From an uncultured Bacilli bacterium (GTDB taxonomy: Bacteria; Bacillota_I; Bacilli_A; RF39; UBA660), in NCBI GenBank assembly GCA_910586295.1, contig CAJUGE010000084.1, positions 1 through 29,079 on the forward strand: a DNA stretch of 29,079 nucleotides, read 5' to 3'. This document shows positions 21,406-29,079 of the stretch, one piece after another. The notes beneath the pieces are model-generated. The model saw nothing but the letters and a program-made list of their open reading frames with translations. It was not told the DNA's origin and did not search any database. Each line of letters starts with the position of its first letter. The stretch's first letter is position 1. The position numbers were made by a program, and so were the translations under genes.

Positions 21406-23457
21406 ATGAAATGGAAAAAAATAGTTCAACTTCAGGAAGATAAAAATGACTGTGCCGCTGCATCTTTGTTATCAATAATTAAGTATTATGGTGGACAATT
21501 AGATATGGAAACTGTAAGAGAACTTATAAATACTACAAAGAATGGTACTAATGCTTATGATATTATTAATGGTGCTAAGGAAATCGGATTTGATGCTTAT
21601 GGTAGAAAGGTAAGTTTTGCCGATATAGAAAAGCAAAGTTCTTTACTTCCTCTTATAGCGCATGTTAAGAAACATAATTTGTATCATTTTGTAGTAATTT
21701 ATAGAATTGATGAAAGAAAAGAAAAAATCTTAGTTATGGATCCTGGAATAGGAATGATAGAATATAAATATAAGGACTTTGAAAATATGTATTTAGGTGT
21801 TTTGTTATTTTTTAGTAAAGCAAGAGATTTACCATATATAAAACAAGATAATAAAATACTATCAATTATATTTCATGGATTTAAAAATAATAAGAGATTT
21901 TTAATCTTATTGTCTGTTATTTCTTTAATTACTTTTATCTTCAGCTTAGTTGATACAGTATATTATAAAATGATTTTTGATAATAGTTTTAAAGATAAGA
22001 GTATATTAATTAAATGTGGTATTATGTTTGTACTGTTTGTTATAATAAAAAACATTTTAATTTATTTAAGAAATAAATTGGCTCTTAGAATTAATTATAA
22101 AATGGATTATTTTGTTAATAAAGAAACTTTGACTAGAATATTTAGCCTTCCTATAAGCTACTACAAAAATAAGTCTACTGGGGAGATTGTATCTCGTATT
22201 AATGATTTGGAATCTTTGAAAAGTCTTATTTCTAGTCTCGTCTTGAATACCTTTGTGGATGTTTTACTTATATTTATATCATTTGCTTTTATGCTTATAC
22301 TTAATAAAGTTCTTACTCTTGTGGCTTTATTCATAATAATTATATATTTTTTGATAGTTATTGCTTTTCATAGAAAAATTAATACAGATATAAGATTAGT
22401 TCAAGAAAGTAAAGGATTTTATAATCATAATTTAATTGAAACATTCGATACTTTAGAAAGTATTAATAATTTGAATATCAAGAATATTAGAAAAGAAATG
22501 ATTAATGAATCTTATTTAAGTTATAGTCAACTAAATAAAAAAATCGATGCTTGCTTTATAAATCAAAATTTTCTTAAGGGACTTGTGTATGATATTCTTA
22601 TGATAGTACTTCTTAGTATTGGTGGTATTATGGTTGTAAATAAAATTATTAGTATGGGTGATTTAATTTTAATTTATATGATAATTACATATTTTTTAGG
22701 AATTATTAAATCTTTATTAGATAGAGATTTAGAAATATCTTATACATTAAGAAATATGAGCAAAGTGAATGGAATGTTAGTAGATAAGAATGTTTGTGAA
22801 GTAAATGAAGAATTAAATGGAGATATCATTATAAAGAATTTGAGTTATCTTTATGGAATTGATAACGTTATTTTAAATAATTTGTCTTTTAATATTAAGT
22901 ATGGAGAAAAAATACTTTTAACTGGTAATAGTGGAAGCGGTAAAAGTACTTTACTTAGAATAATAGTAAAATATTTAGATAACTATAAAGGACTTCTATT
23001 TATTGATGGAAAAGAACTTAGAAATATAAGTGAAGATATTATTAAAAATTCTTTTGTATATGTTTCTCAAAATGAAAAGGTTTTTCGTGATACTTTTAAG
23101 AATAATATTCTTTTAGGAAGAAATATTAAGGACGTAGACTATGAAAAGGTATTGAAAATATGTTGTTTAGATGATGTTAGGGATTCTAGAAAATTTAAAG
23201 ATGAGTTTATGATTGAATCAGATGGATTTAATATTAGTGGTGGTGAAAGACAGAGAATAGTTCTTGCTAGGGCTCTTCTTAAGAAATCTAATTATATAAT
23301 ATTAGATGAGGCTCTTAGTGAAGTTAATGAAGAGTTAGAAAAGAAAATTTTAAGTAATATCTTTGAATATTATAAAGAATATACTTTGATTTATGTTACT
23401 CATAAAGAAGAGATAAAGAAACTATTTTCTAAAATATATAATGTGGAAAGGAGATGA
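21406..23457 (+). CDS. Peptidase-containing ABC exporter (C39 family) for double-glycine leader peptides
   Basis: Such proteins cut the leader after the GG and export the core peptide, as a membrane homodimer. The 683-residue protein has all parts in order. The C39 cysteine peptidase is residues 1-130, with C16 in QEDKNDCAAAS, H94 in YHFVVIY and D112 in MDPGIG. A six-helix membrane domain spans about 155-440. The nucleotide-binding domain has Walker A GNSGSGKST (507-515), signature SGGERQ (611-616), Walker B IILDE (D634, E635) and switch H666. It looks complete and functional. The ribosome binding site of the first peptide gene overlaps its 3' end. The nearest relatives by layout are lactococcin- and LagD-type transporters. 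No separate accessory (HlyD-like) protein is present. Confidence 0.95.
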   Translation: MKWKKIVQLQEDKNDCAAASLLSIIKYYGGQLDMETVRELINTTKNGTNAYDIINGAKEIGFDAYGRKVSFADIEKQSSLLPLIAHVKKHNLYHFVVIYRIDERKEKILVMDPGIGMIEYKYKDFENMYLGVLLFFSKARDLPYIKQDNKILSIIFHGFKNNKRFLILLSVISLITFIFSLVDTVYYKMIFDNSFKDKSILIKCGIMFVLFVIIKNILIYLRNKLALRINYKMDYFVNKETLTRIFSLPISYYKNKSTGEIVSRINDLESLKSLISSLVLNTFVDVLLIFISFAFMLILNKVLTLVALFIIIIYFLIVIAFHRKINTDIRLVQESKGFYNHNLIETFDTLESINNLNIKNIRKEMINESYLSYSQLNKKIDACFINQNFLKGLVYDILMIVLLSIGGIMVVNKIISMGDLILIYMIITYFLGIIKSLLDRDLEISYTLRNMSKVNGMLVDKNVCEVNEELNGDIIIKNLSYLYGIDNVILNNLSFNIKYGEKILLTGNSGSGKSTLLRIIVKYLDNYKGLLFIDGKELRNISEDIIKNSFVYVSQNEKVFRDTFKNNILLGRNIKDVDYEKVLKICCLDDVRDSRKFKDEFMIESDGFNISGGERQRIVLARALLKKSNYIILDEALSEVNEELEKKILSNIFEYYKEYTLIYVTHKEEIKKLFSKIYNVERR

Positions 23458-23461
23458 AATG

Positions 23462-23593
23462 ATGAACAAATCAGAATTAACTCAAGTAGTTGGCGGAGCA
23501 GGATGGGGATTTTGGACTATAGTAGGTGGAGCAGTGAGTTTTGTGCTTGGTTTCATTGAAGGATTAGTTAATCCTGTCAAGTGTGGAAAGTAA
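23462..23593 (+). CDS. Bacteriocin precursor peptide 1 (double-glycine leader)
   Basis: A 43-residue peptide encoded 4 bases after the exporter gene. The 12-residue leader MNKSELTQVVGG has the LxxLxxxxGG-like spacing of C39 substrates (here E5, L6, V9, V10 before GG). The core is 31 residues, hydrophobic and glycine-rich (AGWGFWTIVGGAVSFVLGF, then IEGLVNPVKCGK), with aromatic residues at the start and one cysteine four from the end. AAGGAG lies 8 bases upstream; an extra ATG directly before (23459) is a possible start. No lanthionine-type enzymes are near, so an unmodified class II peptide is likeliest. Not a family I can name. Confidence 0.85.
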   Translation: MNKSELTQVVGGAGWGFWTIVGGAVSFVLGFIEGLVNPVKCGK

Positions 23594-23627
23594 TTAAAAT
23601 AATTAATATTAGAAAGGAGGTTAGGAA

Positions 23628-23783
23628 ATGAGTAAAGAAGAATTAACATTAGTTTATGGTGGTTGGGATTTTTCTGCGACTTTGCTAAATGCTATAGTAA
23701 AAGGAATTACTTCTATTTATGATATAGGTAGAAGAATGGGTTCTGCATTAGTTAGATATAAAACTGGTAATGTTTGCAGATAA
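23628..23783 (+). CDS. Bacteriocin precursor peptide 2 (double-glycine leader)
   Basis: A 51-residue peptide with a near-copy leader, MSKEELTLVYGG, also 12 residues. The core is 39 residues, more cationic (WDFSATLLNAIVKGITSIYD, then IGRRMGSALVRYKTGNVCR), with a GxxxG motif (GRRMG) and one cysteine next to last. AAAGGAGG lies 7 bases upstream. Two short peptides with matching leaders, differing cores and GxxxG-type spacing right after one exporter suggest a two-peptide (class IIb-like) bacteriocin. Each has a single C-terminal cysteine, so an intermolecular disulfide is possible. Function is inferred from layout. Confidence 0.85.
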   Translation: MSKEELTLVYGGWDFSATLLNAIVKGITSIYDIGRRMGSALVRYKTGNVCR

Positions 23784-23784
23784 G

Positions 23785-23827
23785 ATAACAAGTGGTGTGA
23801 CTGTTTAGTCATACCACTTATTGTTAT
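23785..23827 (+). terminator. Long hairpin after the bacteriocin peptides
   Basis: ATAACA, AGTGGT and TGACT in the left arm pair with AGTCA, ACCACT and TGTTAT in the right arm around GTTT, with small interruptions. There is no clean T run, so it may act as an mRNA end or stabiliser. Confidence 0.5.
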
Positions 23828-23856
23828 AAAAATATATGTAAAGCTACTTTGTTCTT

Positions 23857-23886
23857 TTGAAAAGATATTATAATGTGTGTTATAAT
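23857..23886 (+). promoter_or_regulatory. Promoter of the LTA-synthase-like gene
   Basis: TTGAAA (23857-23862), an 18-base spacer and TATAAT (23881-23886). Confidence 0.55.
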
Positions 23887-23912
23887 TTTTGTGTTGTAAG
23901 TTTATTTGCAAC

Positions 23913-23938
23913 CTAAAGTTGGTTTAATGCAACTTTAG
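23913..23938 (+). repeat. Perfect inverted repeat in the leader of the LTA-synthase-like gene
   Basis: CTAAAGTTG and CAACTTTAG flank GTTTAATG. It lies between the promoter and the start at 23973 without a strong T run, so an operator or an mRNA structure is possible. Confidence 0.5.
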
Positions 23939-23972
23939 AATTTGTTATATTTTATACTTGAGGTGAATTTAA

Positions 23973-25886
23973 GTGAAGAAGTTTTTAAAAAATAATTTGA
24001 ATATTATAATATTTATTTTGACTAGTGTGTTTATAGAACTTTTTGCTATTACATACACTACTTGTGGATTTTATTTGAGTAGTCCATTTTATCCTTTTAT
24101 GATACTTTTGTTTTTTGTATCAATTTTGTTACTTATTAAGAATAAAATAATAAGATTAATAACTAGTGTGGTATTTTCAGGAATACAACTTGCTATAGAT
24201 GTTATGTTTATATTTCTTTATGATTCTAATGGAACTGTATTTGAATGGGCAATGTTTAATCAAAGAACTGATGCTTTTGGTACTTTGGAAACTTATGATT
24301 TACAATATGGTTATTTGATTATTTGTGCCTTGTTGATATTAGTACCCGCTATAGTATTTTTTATAAAATACTTTAAAAATAGGAAAGATAAAAGTTTTAT
24401 AAAAGATAATTATGGAAGAAAACGTGTTATTTATTTAAGTAGCCTTATTTTAATGTCTTTATTATATGTAATATGTGTTCCAATATATGAGACTTGGATG
24501 AACAAAGATACTATGTATACTTCTAGACTTTATAGTACAACTGCTAATAATTATCAGTCTATAGGCATGATAGGGAATGGAATATATCAAGTTATAAGTG
24601 GTAAAACTGTAGTTAATTATACTGATTTAGAAAACATAGATGATTTTATTTATAGTGAAAGAATAACGAAAAGTGATTATTATGGGATAAGTGAAGGAAA
24701 TAATCTGGTTTTGATATTAATAGAAAGTGGAGAATGGTATCCTTTTACAATGTACCCTGATAAAGCAGAGATTCTTTATCCTAATTTGACTAAGTTTATG
24801 AAGGAAGGATTAATAGCAACTAACTTTTATCAAAAAGAAAAAACTGATGTAAGCGAAGCATTGTCTGTGCTTGGTAATTATCCTACAGGAAAATATGTTA
24901 ACTATGATTTTGCAGAAAATTCATATCCTTATGCACTTCCTAGTTTACTTAAGAATAGTGATGAAAATGTGGTGGTTAAGAGTTATCATGCTAATTATGG
25001 AAACTTTTATAATAGATACAATCTTCATAAGTCTTGGGGATTTGAGAGTTTGACTGGAATAGATGAGATGAGTAAATATGGAGTAGAAGATACTTGGCAA
25101 CATAAGAAAGGTGAAAGAAATTTAGATTCTATAACTTTTGAAAAGATGAAAGAAGAAATGTTTCCTAAGGATGATAGATTTTTCTCATTTGTACTTTCGT
25201 TTACAATGCATGGTTATTATGGTAAAAGAGAAACATTAGAACCTTATTATAAAATATTAGATGAGAATGGAATAATTCTTAATACAGATGATAAAAATGA
25301 TGAGTATTTAAAAACTTATATGGCTGCTTTAATGGATTTTGATAAGGCAGTTGGAGAAATGATGTCTTATTTAGAAGAGACTGACAGATTAGATGATACA
25401 ACTATTATAATGTATAGTGATCATAATACATATTATAATAGTCTTAGTTATTATGCTAAAGATATAGAAGAAAAGTATCATTCAGAGTTGTATCATATTC
25501 CTATGATGATTTATGATAAGAAACTTACTAGTAAGTATATAAGTGAGAATGGTACTAATAGAATAGAAAAATTTACCACAACTTCTGATATTACTCCAAC
25601 AGTATTAGATATTTTTGGACTTGATGGATGGAAGAACTTATATTTTGGTAGTACTATATTTGATGAAGATAAAGAGAGTATAGTGTTTAGTAGAAATTAT
25701 GGTATATTTATTTCAGATAAATTAGTAGGTTATTCATTAAACAGTTTGAAATATAAAGATAAGGATATGACTAGTGATGAATTAAAGGATTTTGAAAGTA
25801 GGGCTCTTATACATCTAGAAAGGCTTGAATATATAGATAAAATTTATTATTCTGATTATTTTAAAAATCATGAATATAAATATTAG
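23973..25886 (+). CDS. LTA synthase family (sulfatase-fold) phosphoglycerol transferase
   Basis: The family polymerises or transfers glycerol phosphate from phosphatidylglycerol outside the membrane. The 637-residue protein has an N-terminal membrane domain (five helices within about 1-180), then the extracellular sulfatase fold. The LtaS catalytic set can be placed: E251 in LILIESGEW, the nucleophile T291 in EKTDVSEALSVL, H413 in FTMHGYY, and D483-H484 in MYSDHNTYY. This order and spacing match S. aureus LtaS (E255, T300, H416, D475, H476). GTG 23973 is the start, with GAGGTGA upstream. There is no evidence whether it makes lipoteichoic acid or another glycopolymer. Unrelated to the bacteriocin genes by promoter. 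Confidence 0.88.
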   Translation: MKKFLKNNLNIIIFILTSVFIELFAITYTTCGFYLSSPFYPFMILLFFVSILLLIKNKIIRLITSVVFSGIQLAIDVMFIFLYDSNGTVFEWAMFNQRTDAFGTLETYDLQYGYLIICALLILVPAIVFFIKYFKNRKDKSFIKDNYGRKRVIYLSSLILMSLLYVICVPIYETWMNKDTMYTSRLYSTTANNYQSIGMIGNGIYQVISGKTVVNYTDLENIDDFIYSERITKSDYYGISEGNNLVLILIESGEWYPFTMYPDKAEILYPNLTKFMKEGLIATNFYQKEKTDVSEALSVLGNYPTGKYVNYDFAENSYPYALPSLLKNSDENVVVKSYHANYGNFYNRYNLHKSWGFESLTGIDEMSKYGVEDTWQHKKGERNLDSITFEKMKEEMFPKDDRFFSFVLSFTMHGYYGKRETLEPYYKILDENGIILNTDDKNDEYLKTYMAALMDFDKAVGEMMSYLEETDRLDDTTIIMYSDHNTYYNSLSYYAKDIEEKYHSELYHIPMMIYDKKLTSKYISENGTNRIEKFTTTSDITPTVLDIFGLDGWKNLYFGSTIFDEDKESIVFSRNYGIFISDKLVGYSLNSLKYKDKDMTSDELKDFESRALIHLERLEYIDKIYYSDYFKNHEYKY

Positions 25887-25905
25887 TTGTGTAAACATAA
25901 AAAGG

Positions 25906-25937
25906 TTGACATCTTTTCTTGATTGTGGTAGTATAAT
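25906..25937 (+). promoter_or_regulatory. rpsP-khpA promoter
   Basis: Consensus TTGACA (25906-25911), then TAGTAT at 17 bases (25929-25934) or TATAAT at 20 bases (25932-25937). Confidence 0.7.
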
Positions 25938-25961
25938 TAACAGGAAAAGGAGAGATAATAA

Positions 25962-26228
25962 ATGGTAAAATTAAGACTTAAGAGAATGGGAAGTAAGAAA
26001 AGACCTTTTTATAGAATAGTAGCAGCAGATGCTAATGCTAGAAGAGATGGTTCTTTTATAGAATTGGTTGGTACTTATAGTCCTTTGGAGGATTCTAAAG
26101 TTAATATTAATGAAGAAGTTGCACTTAAATGGTTAAGTCAAGGTGCTATGCCAACAGATACTGTTAGAAATCTATTAAGTAAGGCTGGTATAATGGAGAA
26201 ATTCCATAATAGCAAGAATAATAAGTAA
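25962..26228 (+). CDS. rpsP: 30S ribosomal protein S16
   Basis: S16 is a small-subunit assembly protein. The 88-residue product begins VKLRLKRMGSKKRPFYRIVA and continues ADANARRDGSFIELVGTYSP, both characteristic of S16, and ends with the NEEVALKWLSQGAMPTDTVR helix region. AAAGGAGAGA precedes ATG 25962. The stop overlaps the khpA start by one base (TAATG), so translation is coupled. Confidence 0.97.
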   Translation: MVKLRLKRMGSKKRPFYRIVAADANARRDGSFIELVGTYSPLEDSKVNINEEVALKWLSQGAMPTDTVRNLLSKAGIMEKFHNSKNNK

Positions 26229-26470
26229 TGAGTATAGAAGAATTTGCTGAGTTTCTAGTTACAAATATTGCCAAGGAAGCTGAATTGGTTAAAGTAAAGA
26301 AGTTTGAAACAGAAGATGGGCTATTTCTTGAAATAATGGTTAGCGAAAGTGATATGCCACGTGTAATTGGAAGGCAAGGGAAAGTGGCTAATTCTATAAA
26401 AGACTTAATTCAAGCTAAAGCTTATAATGATGGAATTAATAATTTAAATATAAATATTGATTCATTTTAA
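26228..26470 (+). CDS. khpA: KH-domain RNA-binding protein KhpA (YlqC)
   Basis: The 80-residue single KH domain has the GxxG loop in VIGRQGKVANSIKDLIQA (about 47-64), the RNA-binding turn, after a strand DGLFLEIMVSESDMPR. KhpA with KhpB forms an RNA chaperone affecting cell elongation and division in Gram-positive bacteria. rpsP-khpA(ylqC) is a conserved Firmicute pair, usually followed by rimM-trmD, which are absent here: the gene is followed by a terminator-like stretch and a surface-protein gene. Confidence 0.93.
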   Translation: MSIEEFAEFLVTNIAKEAELVKVKKFETEDGLFLEIMVSESDMPRVIGRQGKVANSIKDLIQAKAYNDGINNLNINIDSF

Positions 26471-26483
26471 TAGTTGCTATTAT

Positions 26484-26517
26484 AAAAAAACTGTAAATAA
26501 TATTTGCGTTTTTTTTT
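26484..26517 (+). terminator. Terminator after khpA
   Basis: TGTAAAT and ATTTGCG (with two G-T pairs) around AAT, flanked by AAA/TTT and followed by nine T. The rest of the gap to 26686 is very AT-rich; a TATAAT at 26647-26652 could be a -10 for the surface-protein gene, but no good -35 is seen. Confidence 0.5.
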
Positions 26518-26686
26518 GCTTTACACTTTAACAAAACATTATAAATGCTAGAAAGTTTACATTTCTTTACAAAATTTCAAGTTATTCACAAAAAAAATTT
26601 CTCAAAAAAATTGTCGAATTTAGTGGAAATTTATAAAATAATGTTTTATAATGTATTCATAAAATATGTAAGGGTGTGATTTTTAT

Positions 26687-29079
26687 ATGCGAAATATGAA
26701 AAGTTTTTTTAGAGCGCATAAACGTTCTAAGAAGTTTCTTTTTATGACGGCAGTACTAGCAGTATTTAGTGTGATGATGGTTTCGTCTTATGCTTATTTT
26801 GTAATAACTACAAGTAATTATAAGGCTAGCGAATTATTGGTCGCTAAGTTGTCATACGGGATTAATATCGTTGAAGATGGAAGCACTGGAAGTACTATTG
26901 ACAGTAATACAGTTAACGTTCCAGCAGGAAAGAAAGCTTTCTTTTTCATAACTGTTACTAGTGTTAATAAGATTGATAGTAAATATACTTTAGCTTATAA
27001 GACTAGTAGTCAGGCAGTAGTAAAATATACAGATAAAACTCCTTGGACAAGTTCTGGATTTATTGAGGGGTATGATAATACTACTTATACTAAGAAGATT
27101 AGAGTAGTAATTGATAATACTTCTGAAAGTCGTGAAGCAACAGTTAATTTTGGAGTTTATGGTGGTTATACTTTTAATAGTTATACTGCAATTAGTTTGG
27201 GTGATGGCTATTATTCAGTAGGTGGTCCATATGAAGAGACTGTAGCTACTGCAGGTGAAAGACTTGTTGATATAGTTGAGAAAGAGACAGGCTGTGTAAC
27301 GACGCCAACGAATAATTGTACTTATGGTGGAGGTAGTATTGCTAACTATTTGCAATATCCTACTAATGATGATGTTTCTCAAAATATTTGGAGAATACTT
27401 GGAACTTATCAAATAGGAGATAAGACTGTTGCTAAGATTGTTAGCGATTTAACAGGAAGTACTACTACTGCCTTAGTGCCTACAAGTTTATCTAACTTTT
27501 ATGGGACTTTGGAAAATGTAGATAATGTAGTTTATAAGACTAATATGTTTAATTGTAGTTCAAGTGGTTGTACGTCGAGTAACTATACGAATATAGGTTT
27601 GATTACAACTTTCGAATATAATTCAGTAGGCGGATTAAATTCTTATTTGGCAAATACTAATAGTTTCTTTGCAATAGATGGAGAAAATATTAGTAATATT
27701 ACAAGCGGTGGCATCGAGGGGACTACTGAAGAAACAACTAGTGGACTTAGACCAAGTATTTATTTGAAGACGGATTTACAAGTTACAGGAAGTGGAACAG
27801 CAAGTGATCCTTATAGGATTAGTCAAAGAAGTGATATTAATTTAGTAGCTTATACTTTAGATGGTGCTGCTACTGAGAAAACTTTTCAGTATCTTTTAGC
27901 AAATAATGTTGTTAAAGAGGTCGTATGTGAAAAGGGAACAAAAGCAGTTTGGGATTATGCTAAGAATACTATTACTTTATCTGAAGTTGTAGTTCCAGAT
28001 TATTGTACTATAAATTTTGGCGATGGTTATACTGTTAATTTGGTTGCTAATAATGGAACAGTAACTAGTCCGAATCCTGTTGCAATAGGATATAATGGTG
28101 GTGTAAGCTTTGAAGTTTCTCCAAATGCTGGATATAAGTTGGAAGGGGCTACTGTAAGTTGTAATGGTGGAGCAACAGCAGTGTTAGCTAATGGTAAGGT
28201 TAATGTTTCAGGAGTTACTTCTGCTCAAACTTGTACAATAAATATGGCTAAACAAGCTTATAAGATAACTATGAATGTTCCTAATGGTTCAAGTAATCCG
28301 GCAACTAAAGATATTCTTTATAAAGAGAGTGGAGACTTTGCGATTTCTGCTGGTGCAGGTTATCAAACGACTGGTATGACTGTAAGTTGTACAGGTGGAA
28401 CTACAGCAACAGTAAGCGGAACAAAGATTACAGTAAGTAATGTTATAAAAGCGGATACTTGTAATGTGTCATTGACTGGAAAAACTTATACAGTTACTGC
28501 TAGTGTATCTGGTGGTAGTGCAAATCCTACTAAACGTACTGGTGTTGCCCATGGAGGTAGTACAACATTTACGATTAGTGCTAATGCAGATAATGTACTA
28601 GCTAATGCAACAGTAAGTGGAACAGGATGTAGTTTATCTAGTGATAAGAAAACTTTGACAGCTAGTAATGTTACTAGTGATAGGACTTGTACAGTTACTA
28701 TACCTTTAAGATACAAAACATTAGCAGACACAATCAAGACTGCATATGCACCAGTAAGTGGAAGAACGAACTTTAGTAGTATAGATAATGGAACACCAAA
28801 ATTATATACAGGAAGTGATGATCAAGGAACAACATATTATTTTAGTGGAGATGGAAGTAGTATGAACAACTGGGTAAGTTTTGCAGGAAAGAAATGGAGA
28901 ATCATAAGAATAAACGGAAATGGAAGTGTAAGACTACTATATGCAGGAAATGGAACAACAGCAAATGATATAGGAAATAGTACATATAATAGTACATATA
29001 ATCATCCGCAGTATGTAGGATGGAAGTATACATCAGGAAATAGTTTGGCAACAAACCGAGGAAATGGAACAAAGAGTAC
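26687..29079 (+). CDS. Large secreted modular surface protein (incomplete, runs off the window)
   Basis: About 797 residues are visible with no stop. The N-terminus is a basic segment (FRAHKRSKKFLF) and one hydrophobic stretch ending VSSYAYFV, like the signal region of TasA/camelysin-type proteins, followed by a beta-rich domain to about residue 180. Next comes a module with NIWRILGTYQIGDKTVAKI and ending GLRPSIYLKTDLQVTG, then ASDPYRI, an end I associate with surface proteins of gut Firmicutes. Three repeats of about 75 residues follow (28024-28710). A second WRI module then begins (NNWVSFAGKKWRIIRINGNG). Ser/Thr/Asn/Gly-rich, with paired cysteines in each repeat. ATG 26687 follows AAGGGTGTGA. 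Adhesion or matrix role is inferred. Confidence 0.85.
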   Translation, partial: MRNMKSFFRAHKRSKKFLFMTAVLAVFSVMMVSSYAYFVITTSNYKASELLVAKLSYGINIVEDGSTGSTIDSNTVNVPAGKKAFFFITVTSVNKIDSKYTLAYKTSSQAVVKYTDKTPWTSSGFIEGYDNTTYTKKIRVVIDNTSESREATVNFGVYGGYTFNSYTAISLGDGYYSVGGPYEETVATAGERLVDIVEKETGCVTTPTNNCTYGGGSIANYLQYPTNDDVSQNIWRILGTYQIGDKTVAKIVSDLTGSTTTALVPTSLSNFYGTLENVDNVVYKTNMFNCSSSGCTSSNYTNIGLITTFEYNSVGGLNSYLANTNSFFAIDGENISNITSGGIEGTTEETTSGLRPSIYLKTDLQVTGSGTASDPYRISQRSDINLVAYTLDGAATEKTFQYLLANNVVKEVVCEKGTKAVWDYAKNTITLSEVVVPDYCTINFGDGYTVNLVANNGTVTSPNPVAIGYNGGVSFEVSPNAGYKLEGATVSCNGGATAVLANGKVNVSGVTSAQTCTINMAKQAYKITMNVPNGSSNPATKDILYKESGDFAISAGAGYQTTGMTVSCTGGTTATVSGTKITVSNVIKADTCNVSLTGKTYTVTASVSGGSANPTKRTGVAHGGSTTFTISANADNVLANATVSGTGCSLSSDKKTLTASNVTSDRTCTVTIPLRYKTLADTIKTAYAPVSGRTNFSSIDNGTPKLYTGSDDQGTTYYFSGDGSSMNNWVSFAGKKWRIIRINGNGSVRLLYAGNGTTANDIGNSTYNSTYNHPQYVGWKYTSGNSLATNRGNGTKS
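28024..28710 (+). repeat. Three tandem InlB B-repeat-like domains in the surface protein
   Basis: The units (about 28024-28254, 28258-28482, 28486-28710) share the order VxxxNGxxxxP, then F-I/V-S-x(4)-GY, then TVSC-x-GG and TCxV/I. Similar beta-grasp repeats are known from listerial InlB and many secreted Firmicute proteins. Each unit has two cysteines (the third places one as GTGCSLS), suggesting one disulfide per unit. Confidence 0.7.

Noticed and set aside
23462..23783. Lanthipeptide or sactipeptide precursors
   Set aside because: No LanM/LanB/LanC or radical-SAM gene is nearby, each core has only one Cys, and the exporter alone fits an unmodified class II peptide.
28486..28737. Minus-strand open frame of 83 codons
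   Set aside because: It is the antisense of a Thr/Ser/Val-rich repeat of the surface protein; the plus-strand frame is open throughout and has clear domain structure.

Overview
The window reads as chromosomal DNA of a very AT-rich member of the Bacilli, most like the uncultured gut lineages near Erysipelotrichales/RF39 (an inference from gene content, not a database match). TGA is used as a stop, Trp is TGG, ribosome binding sites are strong Gram-positive types, and several genes keep Bacillus-like neighbourhoods: ytxG-ytxH, efp...spoIIIAH, gerE-gerM and rpsP-khpA.

Layout. 1-525 is mobile debris: the 3' end of a group II intron (domains V and VI), then an internally deleted tnpB with its 3' guide-RNA-like end. 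553-4214 is housekeeping: a small coiled-coil protein (minus strand), trmB, a lipoprotein, an acidic disordered protein and a ytxG/ytxH-like pair. 4321-4936 is an IS200-type element (tnpA only) with several hairpins, abutting the 3' part of an Rpn-family nuclease gene. 5381-7350 is htpG behind two CIRCE-like operators in tandem. 7372-7626 is a small minus-strand protein.

7714-14058 is a five-gene cluster of unknown function: four TPR proteins, two with an N-terminal winged-helix-like segment, and one membrane protein. Gene 1 looks like a fusion of a gene-3-like half and a gene-5-like half. 14066-14854 is rpmG-efp. 14887-18107 is a tandem triplet of diverged paralogs of unknown function. They occupy the efp-spoIIIAH interval where B. 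subtilis carries spoIIIAA-AG. spoIIIAH, gerE and gerM follow, with candidate mother-cell sigma-factor promoters, which argues for a sporulating or recently sporulating lineage.

20020-20522 is a broken hemolysin III gene, then tRNA-Arg(TCT) on the minus strand and a decayed gene-free stretch with a second tnpB relic. 21406-23783 is a compact bacteriocin locus: a C39-peptidase ABC exporter followed by two unannotated short peptides with matching 12-residue double-glycine leaders and one cysteine each. 23973-26470 is an LTA-synthase-type enzyme and rpsP-khpA. 26687 to the window end is a large secreted modular surface protein whose codon usage switches abruptly near 28715.

The strongest candidates for undescribed biology are the TPR cluster, the triplicated family in the spoIIIA position, and the two-peptide bacteriocin locus. 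All assignments come from reading motifs; no searches were run.
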